Notes under the pieces: generated by a model
Database searches by the model: none
What the model was told of the DNA's origin: nothing
What the model saw: the letters and a program-made list of their open reading frames with translations, nothing else
Position numbers and translations under genes: made by a program
Shown here: positions 1-10,800 of the stretch, piece by piece
Position numbering within the stretch: position 1 is the first letter of the stretch
Layout of the letters: every line of letters begins with the position of its first letter
Assembly (NCBI GenBank): GCA_013350335.1
Contig: CM023538.1
Coordinates: 59,633,080-59,697,079 of the forward strand
Origin: Chimonanthus salicifolius
Lineage: Eukaryota; Streptophyta; Magnoliopsida; Laurales; Calycanthaceae
DNA length: 64,000 bases
Reading direction: 5' to 3'

Positions 1-207
1 GATTCTAAGCTGTTCAAAGCGAATAATATCGTGCATCGGGGTCAATTCTATAGTATAAACTAATTGAAAACCAAGTAAATCCACAATTTAAAAGAGAGAA
101 AAAAACACCAAGAAGAAATCAAACCCCCTTCTCCCCTTCAAAAAATAACAAATGGTCATCAATTCTAAAGCTATTAATGTGATTATGCCCATCAAACAAG
201 ACCCATG

Positions 208-3200
208 TTAGAAAACAGATAGAAGAGAAGATGCAAGCAGAAATCCTCCAATAGATACCATGGCAGCCACAACCTTTGATGAAGCTCCATTTCCATTTAG
301 AGGAGGAGGAGGTGATTCTTCTTCTACAGGTGATTCTGATGGGGTGATTTCACTGATGGGGTGATTCTCCAAGTTTGTTTGGCCAGTCTTGCTTCTATCA
401 GCCATGACTACAACTATCATACTCACATTTTTAAGGCAATTCTGTTCAATCCCACTAATGAAATAGTAGGGCCCTGAATGATTGAACTTGAAAGTAGTGT
501 TCCCATCATTGAATATTGCAATGGGTGCAGCCGTGTTGCAGTTGGTGTAGTCTACCTTGTTCACTTGAAGGACTGAATCTTTATCAGTTTGATAGACAAA
601 TACTGCATTCATAGAACAGTAATTGATTTAATTCTTACTATTTTATAAAACCCAACTCTAAATAGATGGAACTGATGAGTATAATAGTAATCAATGAGAC
701 AAATATAACACTAACTCTTGATATGTGGTGCTCACAGACTAGTGATTAAAAATTTTTAAACATGACATAATAAAATTCTAATTTTTTTTATGAAGGCAAA
801 TAATAATGAGAATTTACCTATATAGGTATATAGCTCAACTGGTTGCCTCCCATTTTGGAAGCGAGAGATTGGGGTTCGCGCCCCCATGACTTAACATTGG
901 TGTGCCTTAAGGGTAGTGGGTTCATCTGTGTGGGTTTTAGTAGAACTGTGTGGGTTTTAGTAGAACTGTGTCGGAATTTTCCACACGTTAATTCAAAAAA
1001 ATAATGAGAATTTCTTGTGTACATTCAAAAACATCACATCCAAGTTTGACTTTGGTCATTGGCTCTTTATCCCGATAAAGACTTGAAAAAACTAATGAAA
1101 ACTCATTTTGAAAATTTTTGAATAAAGTTTATGAACTTGAGTAATAGAAAATGGGGTACATACAGAAGTACAATGAAAATCATAGACAAATTTAAATACC
1201 AAAAAATAAAAGAAATTCATGAGAAGATATTCACTTCTACTGCACATTTGGTGTCTTGAAAGTTGAAACATCAACAAATGAATGGTGGGAGTCCTTTGAA
1301 ATGTGACTGAAGTCGGAGATGTATGGTTGAAGTACAAATTGAAATGTAACCCATTTACCATATTGGATGCGGATACACTAACCACTCATTTCATTTTTGA
1401 TGTTTAAGGGAGAAAAATGTGGCAGACTAATGGTCACATCTAAAGAGACAATAAGAAAGATCAAATGTTTAGAGAAAGGATAGTTCAGACCCAATTTGTA
1501 GTCCCGAGATCAAAGAGGCCTGACCCGTTACAATGTTATAAATGTGAGGTTTGACATGGCTCCGAATCGGACCAAACCCATAAAAAGTTCAGAATTCATG
1601 TTAAAATAAGGTTTCCGTAAGTGAACCTGCAGAAGGATCATTGTCGATGCCTTGATCAATTGGTGAACTGAAACAAACAGACCTACCCTTGCCCTCGCCC
1701 CCACACCTCGTCCTGCGGTCGGGTGGCAAACTTCTCCCAATAGAGTAACTCCGGGCGCCCAATGCGCCAAGAAACTGTAGTCAATTGGGACGGATGGAGC
1801 AGGCAACCCTAACGAGGCACGACCGCTGCGCCTCGCCATGCGTTCGGGCGGCAGACTTCTCTCAACAAGCAACCCCCGGTGCCTAGCGCGCCAAGGAACT
1901 ACCGTCGATTTGGACGGACGGGAGTGGACTACTTTGACACAGTGTGCCTGCCGTGGTCACCTACTGTTTAGATCCTATTAGTAGTCTGGAGCTCAAACAG
2001 GCCTGACCAGTTACAACATTATAAACGTCTAGTTTGACATGGGCCTGGCCCAAGTCAATCGATTTTGTGGGTGCTAGCTTCTTCTTCTGCTCTCTATTGT
2101 AGACCAAAAAGATTGTCAATTATAAGAATCTTTTCAAATCATGATTAGACTAATGAACTAACAAGTGATATCCATCTCGCTAATCATTAGAAAGTATAGT
2201 GGCAAGTTGAGTTGGGTTCATATCAACATGGACTCGACCCATTTAACTAATGGACCTCACTTATACAACCCATCCAGCATTGATGTTCAGCTTGCTCATA
2301 AGTGATCGGGTCAACTGGCTCGAGGGCCAACCCTACATTATCTACACAATCATTGTTACCCAACTGTGATCAAATTCAAAATAGGTGAAGGGCCCAATGG
2401 ATCAAGGAGTGGAGCTTGTTGGGTGGACCCCACATTACCCCAGCATCCGGGCCCATGTTCAATTGCATGCATGGAGGCTACATTTGGATGCAAAGAAAGA
2501 GGAGGAGAAAGAGTTCCCTTACCCTTTTTCTGCCATGAACTTAGTGGAGAAATGCAGGTCATTAGCTGTTAGGAGATTCTTTCCTAGAATTGACAGGGAC
2601 ATTAGTGTATTTTATAGACAAAAGGATAGATCTAGTGTCTCTTCTTATAAAAAACACGAGCCTTCTTATCTATTTCCATTTTTTTATAGTCGAATACTAC
2701 ATTGGGATTAAAAATAAAGGTTTTTAAGAGTAAGTGTAGAGTGTTTTCATAAAAGGGTTTTTGGGAGAAACTATTTTACTTTCAGTCGGAAAAAGTGACG
2801 ATATGATATTATCTGTATATTGTTTCTCCTGTTAAGTGATTACCAAACAGATTATTAAGGAAAATCTCCTACTTTTTCCTTCTTTCTCCCAACAAGCACA
2901 CACAAAGCCACTCATTTCTGCTAATTTTTCTCCAACAAATTCCAAATAGGAGAAGTGGTAATGTTACCACTGGCAAATTCTCCACCTGTAGAAGAATCCC
3001 CACTTCAATATTTTCCATGAAATTTCAAGAGAAACATTCATTTTCTTCTTTTTCTTTCAAACACAACTGAAATTTAAGGAAGCAACAAGAACCCATATAT
3101 AACAGTGAAACTTACATAGTGAGTCTCCAATCTGAAACCTATTCATTTCTGCCCACTGATTGAATGAAAGTGCTTTGGGATCTGTAGGCACTGTCCACCC

Positions 3201-3332
3201 ATTTGAGCCACCAACCCTTAACTCAGTTGCACTAACTCTCTGAGTCAGAACCAGCATAACAAGGAGCCCTAATACATGAAAATGAAATGCCCTGCTTTGG
3301 TGATCTTTGACATTTCTCATGGAAGAAGCCAT
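208..3332 (-). CDS. Early nodulin-like protein (phytocyanin family), two exons
   Basis: Exon 1 is 3332-3116 and exon 2 is 602-208, both on the minus strand. The join (donor GTAAGT, acceptor TGCAG) restores GDSLLFVY and gives 203 residues. Residues 1-35 form a signal peptide ending ATG-proximal hydrophobic LLVMLVL and VSA. The plastocyanin-like domain follows, with VGGSNGW, WAEMNRFQIGD and YTNCN...QNC, whose two cysteines can form the family disulfide. The His, Cys and Met copper ligands of true phytocyanins are not in their usual places, as expected for early nodulin-like proteins, which are not thought to bind copper. NTT and NVS are possible N-glycosylation sites. A short Pro-rich stretch (SPPPP) and a hydrophobic C-terminus suggest a GPI-anchored, cell-surface arabinogalactan-type protein. 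I chose the start at 3332 (MASSM); an in-frame ATG at 3383 would add 17 residues before the signal peptide. The intron is 2,513 bp. The exact paralogue is unknown. Confidence 0.9.
816..999 (+). mobile_element. tRNA-derived SINE (family A), full length with TSD
   Basis: The head TATAGCTCAACTGGTTG resembles a Pol III A box and GGGGTTCGCGCCCCC a B box. The tail ends in TTTTCCACACGTTAATTC plus A-run. A 14-bp duplication AATAATGAGAATTT flanks it at 802-815 and 1000-1013. A 20-bp unit GTGTGGGTTTTAGTAGAACT is doubled inside this copy. It shares head, middle and tail with the copy at 9808. It lies antisense in the ENODL intron. Confidence 0.88.
1498..2042 (+). repeat. 62-bp direct repeats flanking the rDNA-like segment
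   Basis: Positions 1498-1559 and 1981-2042 are the same 62-bp sequence with about 11 differences; both start GTAGTC, share GGCCTGACC and end GTTTGACATGG. They lie in the same orientation on either side of the rDNA-derived block. They could be remnants of terminal repeats of a carrier element or a duplication made on insertion. I do not recognise the repeat itself. Confidence 0.75.
1607..1935 (+). pseudogene. Decayed rDNA fragment: 18S rRNA 3' end plus two ITS1-like units
   Basis: Positions 1610-1644 read GTTTCCGTAAGTGAACCTGC then AGAAGGATCATTGTCGA. This is the universal 3' end of plant 18S rRNA and the start of ITS1, with two G-to-A changes. The GC-rich stretch that follows contains the conserved angiosperm ITS1 motif (GGCRY, spacer, GYGYCAAGGAA) twice, near 1754-1773 and 1878-1899. 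Each copy is preceded by a similar CGG(T/G)CGGG(T/C)GGC...ACTTCTC block. No 5.8S follows. It cannot be a working rRNA gene and lies in the ENODL intron. Confidence 0.85.
2043..3115. other. Remainder of ENODL intron, no gene seen
   Basis: No coding or mobile signal is recognisable here. Overlapping short ORFs on both strands at 2356-2711 have no family features. Confidence 0.5.
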
Positions 3333-4035
3333 ATTTTGGGTATTACTGGAAAGATTTGTGGAGATTGCAGAAGTTAGAAGCAATAACTGGTGGCTGAAGG
3401 CTCTTCAAGCTTAGAGATTTTCTAGAACTCTATCATGAAACTTTACACTCTGTAGCATTGAAGATTTCCCTTCACTTGCTATTCTTTTCTTTGGGATTTC
3501 TTGACTTATAGTGCAAAGTATATGGGCACCCTTTTCTCCACATTTAGAATGATCTACCTCTTTTTTTTTTTCTTACAATCTTTAACTTCTCAAAACACGA
3601 GGTTTGTGAGTGGTTTCGTATATATGTGGAATTAGTTTCACATCTAATATGGGTAGATATACCCACGTTATTAAAAAAAATTATAGGTGATTAGAGGTTG
3701 AGAAATGCTTGTGGAGATGGCAATTCTACAGGCATAAGAACTTACAACTGACAACATGTTTTACCCACAAAATAGGCTTCACCTGTGGATGGATATAAGT
3801 GGATATATGAAAGTTAAAAATTTGTAAGTTTTGATTTAAATAGAAATCTCTAAATTCATTTAAAATTTAATGAGAATAGACACTTAAATTTAACATCCAA
3901 TTGGGTTTCCAATGCATATTCATGTATATCTAGAATTCTATATTTGGATATGATAACACATTAACCTTAATGGCAATGCATAAACTGTATAAATAAAGAT
4001 GTATACAAATAGTATAAGTAACCATAGGTAGAAAT

Positions 4036-4650
4036 ACCGGCTGATACGGAAGGGAGACGTATCACCTGCTACGCATTGATGCGTAGTGGGCTCACCAAGT
4101 ATCGGTAGATATTTTTCGGTTGGTAACGATATGTGGTGTACTTCTGGTAAAATGACCATAACTTTATCATGCGGACTCAAATCAAGGTGATTTTAGAAGA
4201 GTTGCAAATAGGACTCAAACAGTTACTCGACGAGAATAGGGATTGAAGCAGAATTGTTTTCGACACTTTATTATTGAATTTTAGATTATTTAAGAGTAAA
4301 AATTTGAAAAAAGAAGAAGATAAAAACTGAAATAGTCATTATTTAGGAGAAAAATAGTATACTTTATTTTCTATGTTTTTGCAATTTTTTAGATTTTTTC
4401 GACATTTTTTCAAAATATTTTAAAATTATTGATTTCGTAACATCAAAATTATATTTAAATATCTAAATGAATGCAAAATAATGAAAAAATTGCATTGAAA
4501 TGAAACTTAGAATTTTTCTTGTTCTCTGTAAATTTTTAGATTTTTTTTTATAAAAAAAAAAAAAAGAAAATTGGAGGAGAGAGATATGTATCAACCGATA
4601 GTACCGGTGGAACCTGATACGGTCGTATCAGCGACACGAGTTGGAAGCAG
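4036..4650. repeat. Possible DNA-transposon-like repeat with TATCGG/GATACGG ends
   Basis: Near 4037-4115 is ACCGGCTGATACGG...GTATCGGTAGATATTTTTCGG and near 4590-4635 is ACCGATAGTACCGG...GATACGGTCGTATCAGCG. These GATACG/CGTATC-rich blocks flank a very AT-rich centre. It looks like a low-complexity non-autonomous element, but I see no clean terminal repeats or target duplication. Confidence 0.3.
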
Positions 4651-5423
4651 ATGCATAACCAAATTTGCATCAAAGATCCAAGTTGAAGCGTAGATTTTAC
4701 TCATATTCAACTAATTTAAATATCTATCTCCATTGTAGATGAATGTTTTACAATATATTTAGATGAAAAATAAAAAGATGTAAGAGACTTTCATTTTTAT
4801 AAAATTAGGTCTTGCATCTCCACCATCTATTTACGAGATAGTGAATTGAGTTATTTAAAAGGAATCTACTCACCCATATTTAGAAAAACTAACACCTACA
4901 CATCATGAAATGTTTTTCTATCATTGTCAGTAGATAGTGGGTCCCATCAGGGACCCACATGACCACCTCACATGTGGAATCAGATGCTTTAATCATAGAA
5001 TTGAAGAGGTTCATGACCCTTAAGTTCCTTCTTTATGCTCAAGGTTGAGTTGTTCTTGGGTGCTTCTGCACTCTATTCTGTATAAAAAACATATTTATAA
5101 TAAATATATGTTCGTATCTTGCATCAAAAGCAATACTTTTAATCAAATAAATACGAGATGATAGATGTCCTTAGGTTTTCCACAAAAAACAATTAGCAAG
5201 CCTATAAATTTTTAAGCTGCATGTGGATATTGCTTTGGTTTGAAGATCCATATTTGGGGAATCTTTCTTTACATTCAAGGCAACCATTGATCATGTTATC
5301 ATCATACATTTCAACTTGCATCATTTTAAGAAATTTTAATTGCATTCATGTACAAGAGTACCTCGAATGGAATTAGGGGCAGATTTAGAAACTTTATGAC
5401 GAATAAATCGAGATAATTTTGTT
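4651..5423. other. AT-rich spacer, nothing recognised
   Basis: Intergenic DNA between the divergent ENODL and TBC genes. No coding, RNA or clear repeat signal is seen. Confidence 0.5.
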
Positions 5424-5431
5424 ATTTCTAA

Positions 5432-5802
5432 GGGTGCCCATTCTAATACAGTCGTTATCTTTTAGAAGGCACGTGTTTTACTGAACTTCCTATTTTGTCC
5501 TTCATCATCTGCAGAAATCGGATCATTTTTCAGTGAATCGATTCACTTATCGATGCACCGGACAAGTGCACCGACCAGATCACTTGGAAATTGGTGCACC
5601 GATTTCTTGAGAGTCCAAATCAATGCACCGACCGAATCATTTTACACATAAATCGGTTCACTCATCAGTGCACTGGATAGTGCATCGATGAGTGAACCAA
5701 TTCACTGAAAAAGTGAGCTAATTTCTGCGGAAGGGAGCAAAGTGAGAAATCCAAAAAACCTGTGTCTACTAAAAGAGTATTCTCGTGTTAGGATGGACCT
5801 CC
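5432..5802. mobile_element. 371-bp fold-back MITE with 8-bp TSD
   Basis: The two halves are inverted copies of each other, with arms of about 180 bp. The left end GGGTGCCCATTCTAATAC matches the complement of the right end GTGTTAGGATGGACCTCC, and the central TCAGTGAATCGATTCACT and AGTGAACCAATTCACTGA pair. The duplication ATTTCTAA flanks it exactly at 5424-5431 and 5803-5810, as for hAT-type insertion. There is no ORF. Confidence 0.82.
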
Positions 5803-6179
5803 ATTTCTAATTTGTCAAATTTCAATTAAGAAAACTTGAAATTTAAATAAGCTTAGTTTACATGCCCTTTTTAATTAGTTTCAGATTTACAATTTATTAA
5901 CCTATTTTCTGATGATCCACTTCTCAATTGAATGGATATTGTCTATTTTGTCCGTCTATACTAGCGCACAGTTTTGTTTTCTCCAAGTTTTCTTTGAGAA
6001 AAGGCCTTCATGCAGTGTTAGCAACTTACTTGTGAACCTCATGTTGGACGATTCTTTTTTTTATGTAAGAGTAATGATCACCCATTATGACAATAAGCTA
6101 TTGTCTCACACCGGTCAATGCCTTACATCCATCAGTGATACCATTTTGTAACGGACCTTATCAAGTCCTAAAATCATCC

Positions 6180-6950
6180 TTTCCACATTTTAGTCATTTT
6201 TACATGATTTTCCTTGTTTTTAATAGTAATGGAATAAGAATAGGTTAAATCTTTCAAATTCAGCAAAGTCAACTCTTAAGATTCCTATTTCTAGTTTTAG
6301 CCATTTTGGATTTTTTCAAATTTTTTATTTACTAACATAGAAACAAATTATAAACATTTAATGAATAAATTGTTAAGATTTAACTGGACTATCATCTTAA
6401 ACTGTATATTTTATTTTAACCAATGAAAAGAACATGATTCATGCAACTGGCATTTCTAAGAAAATTAGTAATAAATATTCTTTCTTCACTTTATAAATTT
6501 TATTTTTTTATTTCTTTAAATTCACCAAATTCAGAAACATAATCCTTTTTTCTATTTTTTATGAATTTCTTCTATTTTAGATAAGAATATGATAAGACTG
6601 GACTAAACCCAATATAAAAATCTCTTTTCCTACTTTATTGTATTTCTTAAATGAATTTCTCTAATTTTTTATATTTAAAACTTGCCGTATTAAATTTTAA
6701 ATTTCTCTTTCCTATTTTAAGCAACTATAAAGAAAGATCAAATTCTTTGACTCCCCATATTCAATCTTAAAATTATTTTTTATATGTTACAATTTTTATA
6801 AGAATTTATTTATTTTAATATTAATATTATAATAAAATCAATCTTTCAAACTCATTAAATCAACATTTACGTTTATTTTTTCTTTTTTATTATTACTTTA
6901 TAATTTTTTTTTACTTTTTAGTTACTGTATAGAAGTAAATACAAATCATT
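6180..6950. repeat. Degenerate AT-rich tandem repeat, about 105 bp period
   Basis: Variants of 'TTAGTCATTTTTACATGA...TTTTTAATAGTAATGG...TTAAATCTTTCAAATTC' recur roughly every 100 bp. The same unit appears in the opposite orientation at 11120-11880, inside TBC intron 1. Units are diverged and boundaries are loose. Confidence 0.5.
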
Positions 6951-7101
6951 ATAAAAATAATTAAGTTTTATCTTACGATAAAATAGTAATAAATATAAAA
7001 CAACTATACGAGATATGATTAAGTGTGAGACACTTAATTATGATAAAGTCAAAGTCTTGCATTTTTATCGTTTATTTAAAAAAAAATTATATTTTAGAAT
7101 T

Positions 7102-7343
7102 TCGAAAAGGGTAACAATCCTTCGACTGGAGGTTTGTGTAACCAGATACAGGTTTTAGTGTATTGCCAATTTTACTCTATGCATAAATAATTGGCTCACC
7201 AATGAACGATAAACCGAGCCGATTTAGTTTACTTTTCTCATCGGTGAATCAATTTTAATGTTCACGAGGGTAAAATTAAAAATACACTAAAATCCGTTTT
7301 GAGTTATGCAAAATGCGCGGGGAGGATCGCTACCATTTTAAGA
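7102..7343. mobile_element. Fold-back MITE upstream of the TBC gene
   Basis: Arms 7102-7205 and 7238-7343 are inverted copies. GGTTTTAGTGTATTGCCAATTTTACTC on the left pairs with the complement of GAGGGTAAAATTAAAAATACACTAAAATCC on the right. The outer ends AAAAGGGTAACAATCCT and AAAATGGTAGCGATCCT (complement of right end) also match. It sits about 550 bp upstream of the TBC start codon. Confidence 0.65.
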
Positions 7344-7897
7344 ATTATCAATTAAAATCAATACTAGACTTAACTTTGTTACATCTTCTGGTGGGATTTA
7401 ATTTATGAAATAGCCCGACAGCCTAACTTGGAAAATTACAACTTGGCCTTGGATCAACGGCTCAAAATAAGCAGGTCCAATCCAGATGAGAGAAATAGGA
7501 GAGAGAGAGAGAAGGGCGGGAAGGATAAGGAAGGGACAGAAGAGAAGAGGCTGACAAGTCTTCCCTTCAACCAACGACCGTTTCTTTATCTGTCCAAAAA
7601 TCGCCCAATACAAAACACCTTCTCATTTTCACCCCTTCTTTGACGGAGAGAGTCTTTCCTTCCTTCTGCAATAAAAATAAATAATTTTATATAAAATATT
7701 AAAAAATATTAAAAAAAAGCCCCCTCTTCGTCTTCTTCTTCTTGAACTCGATCTGGGTCCCAGACTGTTCTCACCTTCGATCGTCCTTTCATCTTCTTCT
7801 TGGGATCCAGCTCGGGCTTGAAAGCTCCACATTTCTCTCCCCCGCCACAAAGACCAAAATTTTGGGAGATTGGATTACTGTGATCGATTTGGAAGGG

Positions 7898-10800
7898 ATG
7901 TGGAGGGACCCAGGAGCTCCTGTTGACTCTTTCTATGAGGTGCGGCCGGAATGCGAAGACGACGTTCCCAAGACACGTTTCAAGATCAAGGTTCCTTCAG
8001 CTCTATCTATCTATCTATCCTATCTATCTATCCGTCCCCTTATCTTGATTTTGCATCTCTCTCAAATTTGCTGCATTATAGTTGTTTGTTTATTTTATCT
8101 TTTGGTTCTTAATCATAATGATTAATTATTGCTTTGTTTTCTTATTGAATTGCGAATGCATCTGCTTGTAATTAGCCATGTCTATCGAATTAAGATGGTA
8201 TAGCATGTGAGTGACTTGTTTATTTACTATTATATTTTAATTTGTTGACGCTGCAATTTCTGCGGGAAACCTTTTTTTTTTTTTTCTTTTCTTTTTTGGA
8301 TGTAGACAAAACTTGATGGTTAGGGTCTTCTCGCTCTCTCTCTAATTCAGTGGTTATATGTCCCATTTAATAGGAACTGTATATTTTGATGGGCTGAAAG
8401 AAAGAAAGGCTGGGTAGAACATTCTGTATTGGATTTGTCTAAAATACATTTCATATGCATTACATATGGATGGTATCAAGTGAATTTAGAAACCTTCACT
8501 ATATACGTTGAGATTGTGGAGCCTTTAGACCTAGGGTGGTATGATTGGAAATAAGTGGTCCCCCTACATTTTAGACTCCTAGAACCAGGATTCCATATCT
8601 ATTGATCTCATCGAACAAGTAAAAGGGCAGGTCCTAGACAAGAAGACCTGCTGCGTATTTCCTTTATTGAAAAAGATGCATTTGTGTATTGTATAGGTTG
8701 GACATGAGCTTGTATTATGATCTCCCACATTAACTGGGAATGGGCAAATAAATGATTGCTTAAATTTAGGGTTAGCAGCTGCAACGTTTGCAAGGCTACC
8801 TCACTTGGAAAGGGGAATTTGGCAGGCGTCTGCGACATGCATCAGCTGTGCCTGCCCTCTTATCAGTCTTATTTTCAATCTCCTTCGACTGTACACGAGG
8901 AAGCTGTGGACTCTTTTTTTGTTGGGCCAGATCTTGTCCCAGCCCATGATACTGGTCCAATTTCGACTAGTATCACTAATATCCTGGACCAGCCTGCCTC
9001 CCGTCCAGGCCCAGCCTGCAACCTCAGTTCTTCTTCTCCAGCCCATTGCTCTTTTGAGCCTGGCTCATTCTCGGCTTTCCCTATTTCTAGGTCTGTAGTT
9101 CTTGTGGGATGTGAACCCAATCCTCCTGTTGACGGCCCTGTTGAGCCTCACCATCCAACTCTTGTTCCCCCTTTCTTAAACCTCTCTTTTCCCCCTCTTA
9201 TTATCTTTAGTCCTCCGAAGGCTGCCCCCTCTTTTCTTTCTCCTCTCAAAACTCTTTCCCCTATCCAAACATCAACGAACCGTCCTGAGAACTGGCTTCC
9301 GGAGCCTACTATTGAATCCTTTGTTGATGGGGGCGTAGTCCCACCCATACCCTAGTCTTGCCAATCCTCAGCGCCGAGTGGCGGTCTCACTTTTGGGCTT
9401 GATGCCATCGCTTCTCCTTGCCTCGAGCCGCTTGCCTCGAGGCCTATCATCGACTTAGTCAGCCCTCCAGTTCTCTCTTCACTACCTTCGACAACTGACA
9501 TATCTCCGGTCCTGTACCGTCCACTGGTCTCTTGCCCCTTGGATGGAGGATCGGCTTCTACTGTTGTTGCTCCTATGATTCTCGTGACAGTTCTTACATC
9601 TACCCCCACGCTTGAATCAACCACCCATATTGTTGATCCTCAACCTTTTGAGTGGATTGATCAAAGAATGCTTGAGGTTGGAAGGAATCTTGGTTTGATC
9701 TCCAATGGCCAGGATAGCAACCTCCTATCTTACCTTGCTACTGTAAGAGAATTCAAACCCACTCTTGTGAAGACTAGAAGGAAAGATAGAACATCCAGAG
9801 AATTAACATGGTTGTAGCTCAGCTGGTTACCTCCCGCCTCAGGAAGCGGGAGGTCTCGGGTTCAAGCCTCCATGGCCTAACCTTGGTGTGCCTTAGGGGT
9901 AGGGGTCCACCCGTGGGGGTTTTAAGTTGGGTATCCTGCGGTTTTCCACACGTAAATTCAAAAAAAAAAAAAAAATTACTCCAGATGCAAAAATATCGGA
10001 CTTGAATCTTCTAGACGCTTTCGTGGTGATAAATAGGACCCCGGTTGTGTTCCTATCTTGGATTAGGTTGTTTTTTGGTGGTCCTATGTTGGGAAGTATT
10101 TTGGTGCTCTAGTTTTCTAACCATCCAGTTCGAGCTTCATCGCCTCCATCAGTCCACTCATTTGCCGGCTGAGTTATGTTTTGTTAGTTTTTTGCCACTC
10201 TCTTCTTTGTTGCTTGTCTTATTTTCTATGTTTTGGTTATCCTCTTTGTATTTACACCTCTGGTGCCTTTATTATTAATATGAGAACCATTTCAAAAAAA
10301 AAAAATTGATTGCTTAAATTGTCTTTGTTTGGATTTATTTTTAAGGCTTCAATTGGTTTTGATTTGAGAGAAAGAAATGTTAATTGGTTCTTTTATGCTA
10401 ATAGAGGGTCGATTGCGACTTGGGAGAGATAGACATAGAGAATTAGTTGCAATTTTGAGAGAGGTAGAGTTAGATAGATGGGTAGAGATAGATAGGTGGA
10501 GAGCATGTGGTGGGTGTGAAAGGAACACAAGGTCTTTGAGGGAAAGGCTAAAGCAACACTGGAGACCTGTGTGCTGGCAAAGATGTGGCCAATTAGTTTT
10601 GTGCCAAGCAGAAAAGGATTTAGAGGCATCTTAAGCCTAGACATGGGATTTAGAGGCATCTTAAGCCTAGACATGAAAAAGAAGTAGAGGAATATTTTGG
10701 AGGGCTCTGGTGGGATGGCAAAGATTTTACCTAGATGGAAGAAACACCCACGAGGTACACTCAAGTTTAATATTCATGGCGCTGTTAGAGGCAAGACAAG

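Noticed and set aside
838..900. tRNA gene
   Set aside because: A and B boxes are present but the acceptor stem and anticodon arm do not form; the tail and TSD show it is a SINE. The same holds near 9815, 29435 and 47150-47235.
1528..1872. 114-codon minus ORF
   Set aside because: It lies in the GC-rich rDNA-derived block; codons reflect ITS1 sequence, not a protein.
8756..9355. 199-codon Pro/Ser-rich host gene
   Set aside because: It lies between LINE target duplications in an intron, and fits the end of LINE ORF1.
9352..9624. Minus ORF in the same place
   Set aside because: Opposite-strand shadow of LINE sequence.
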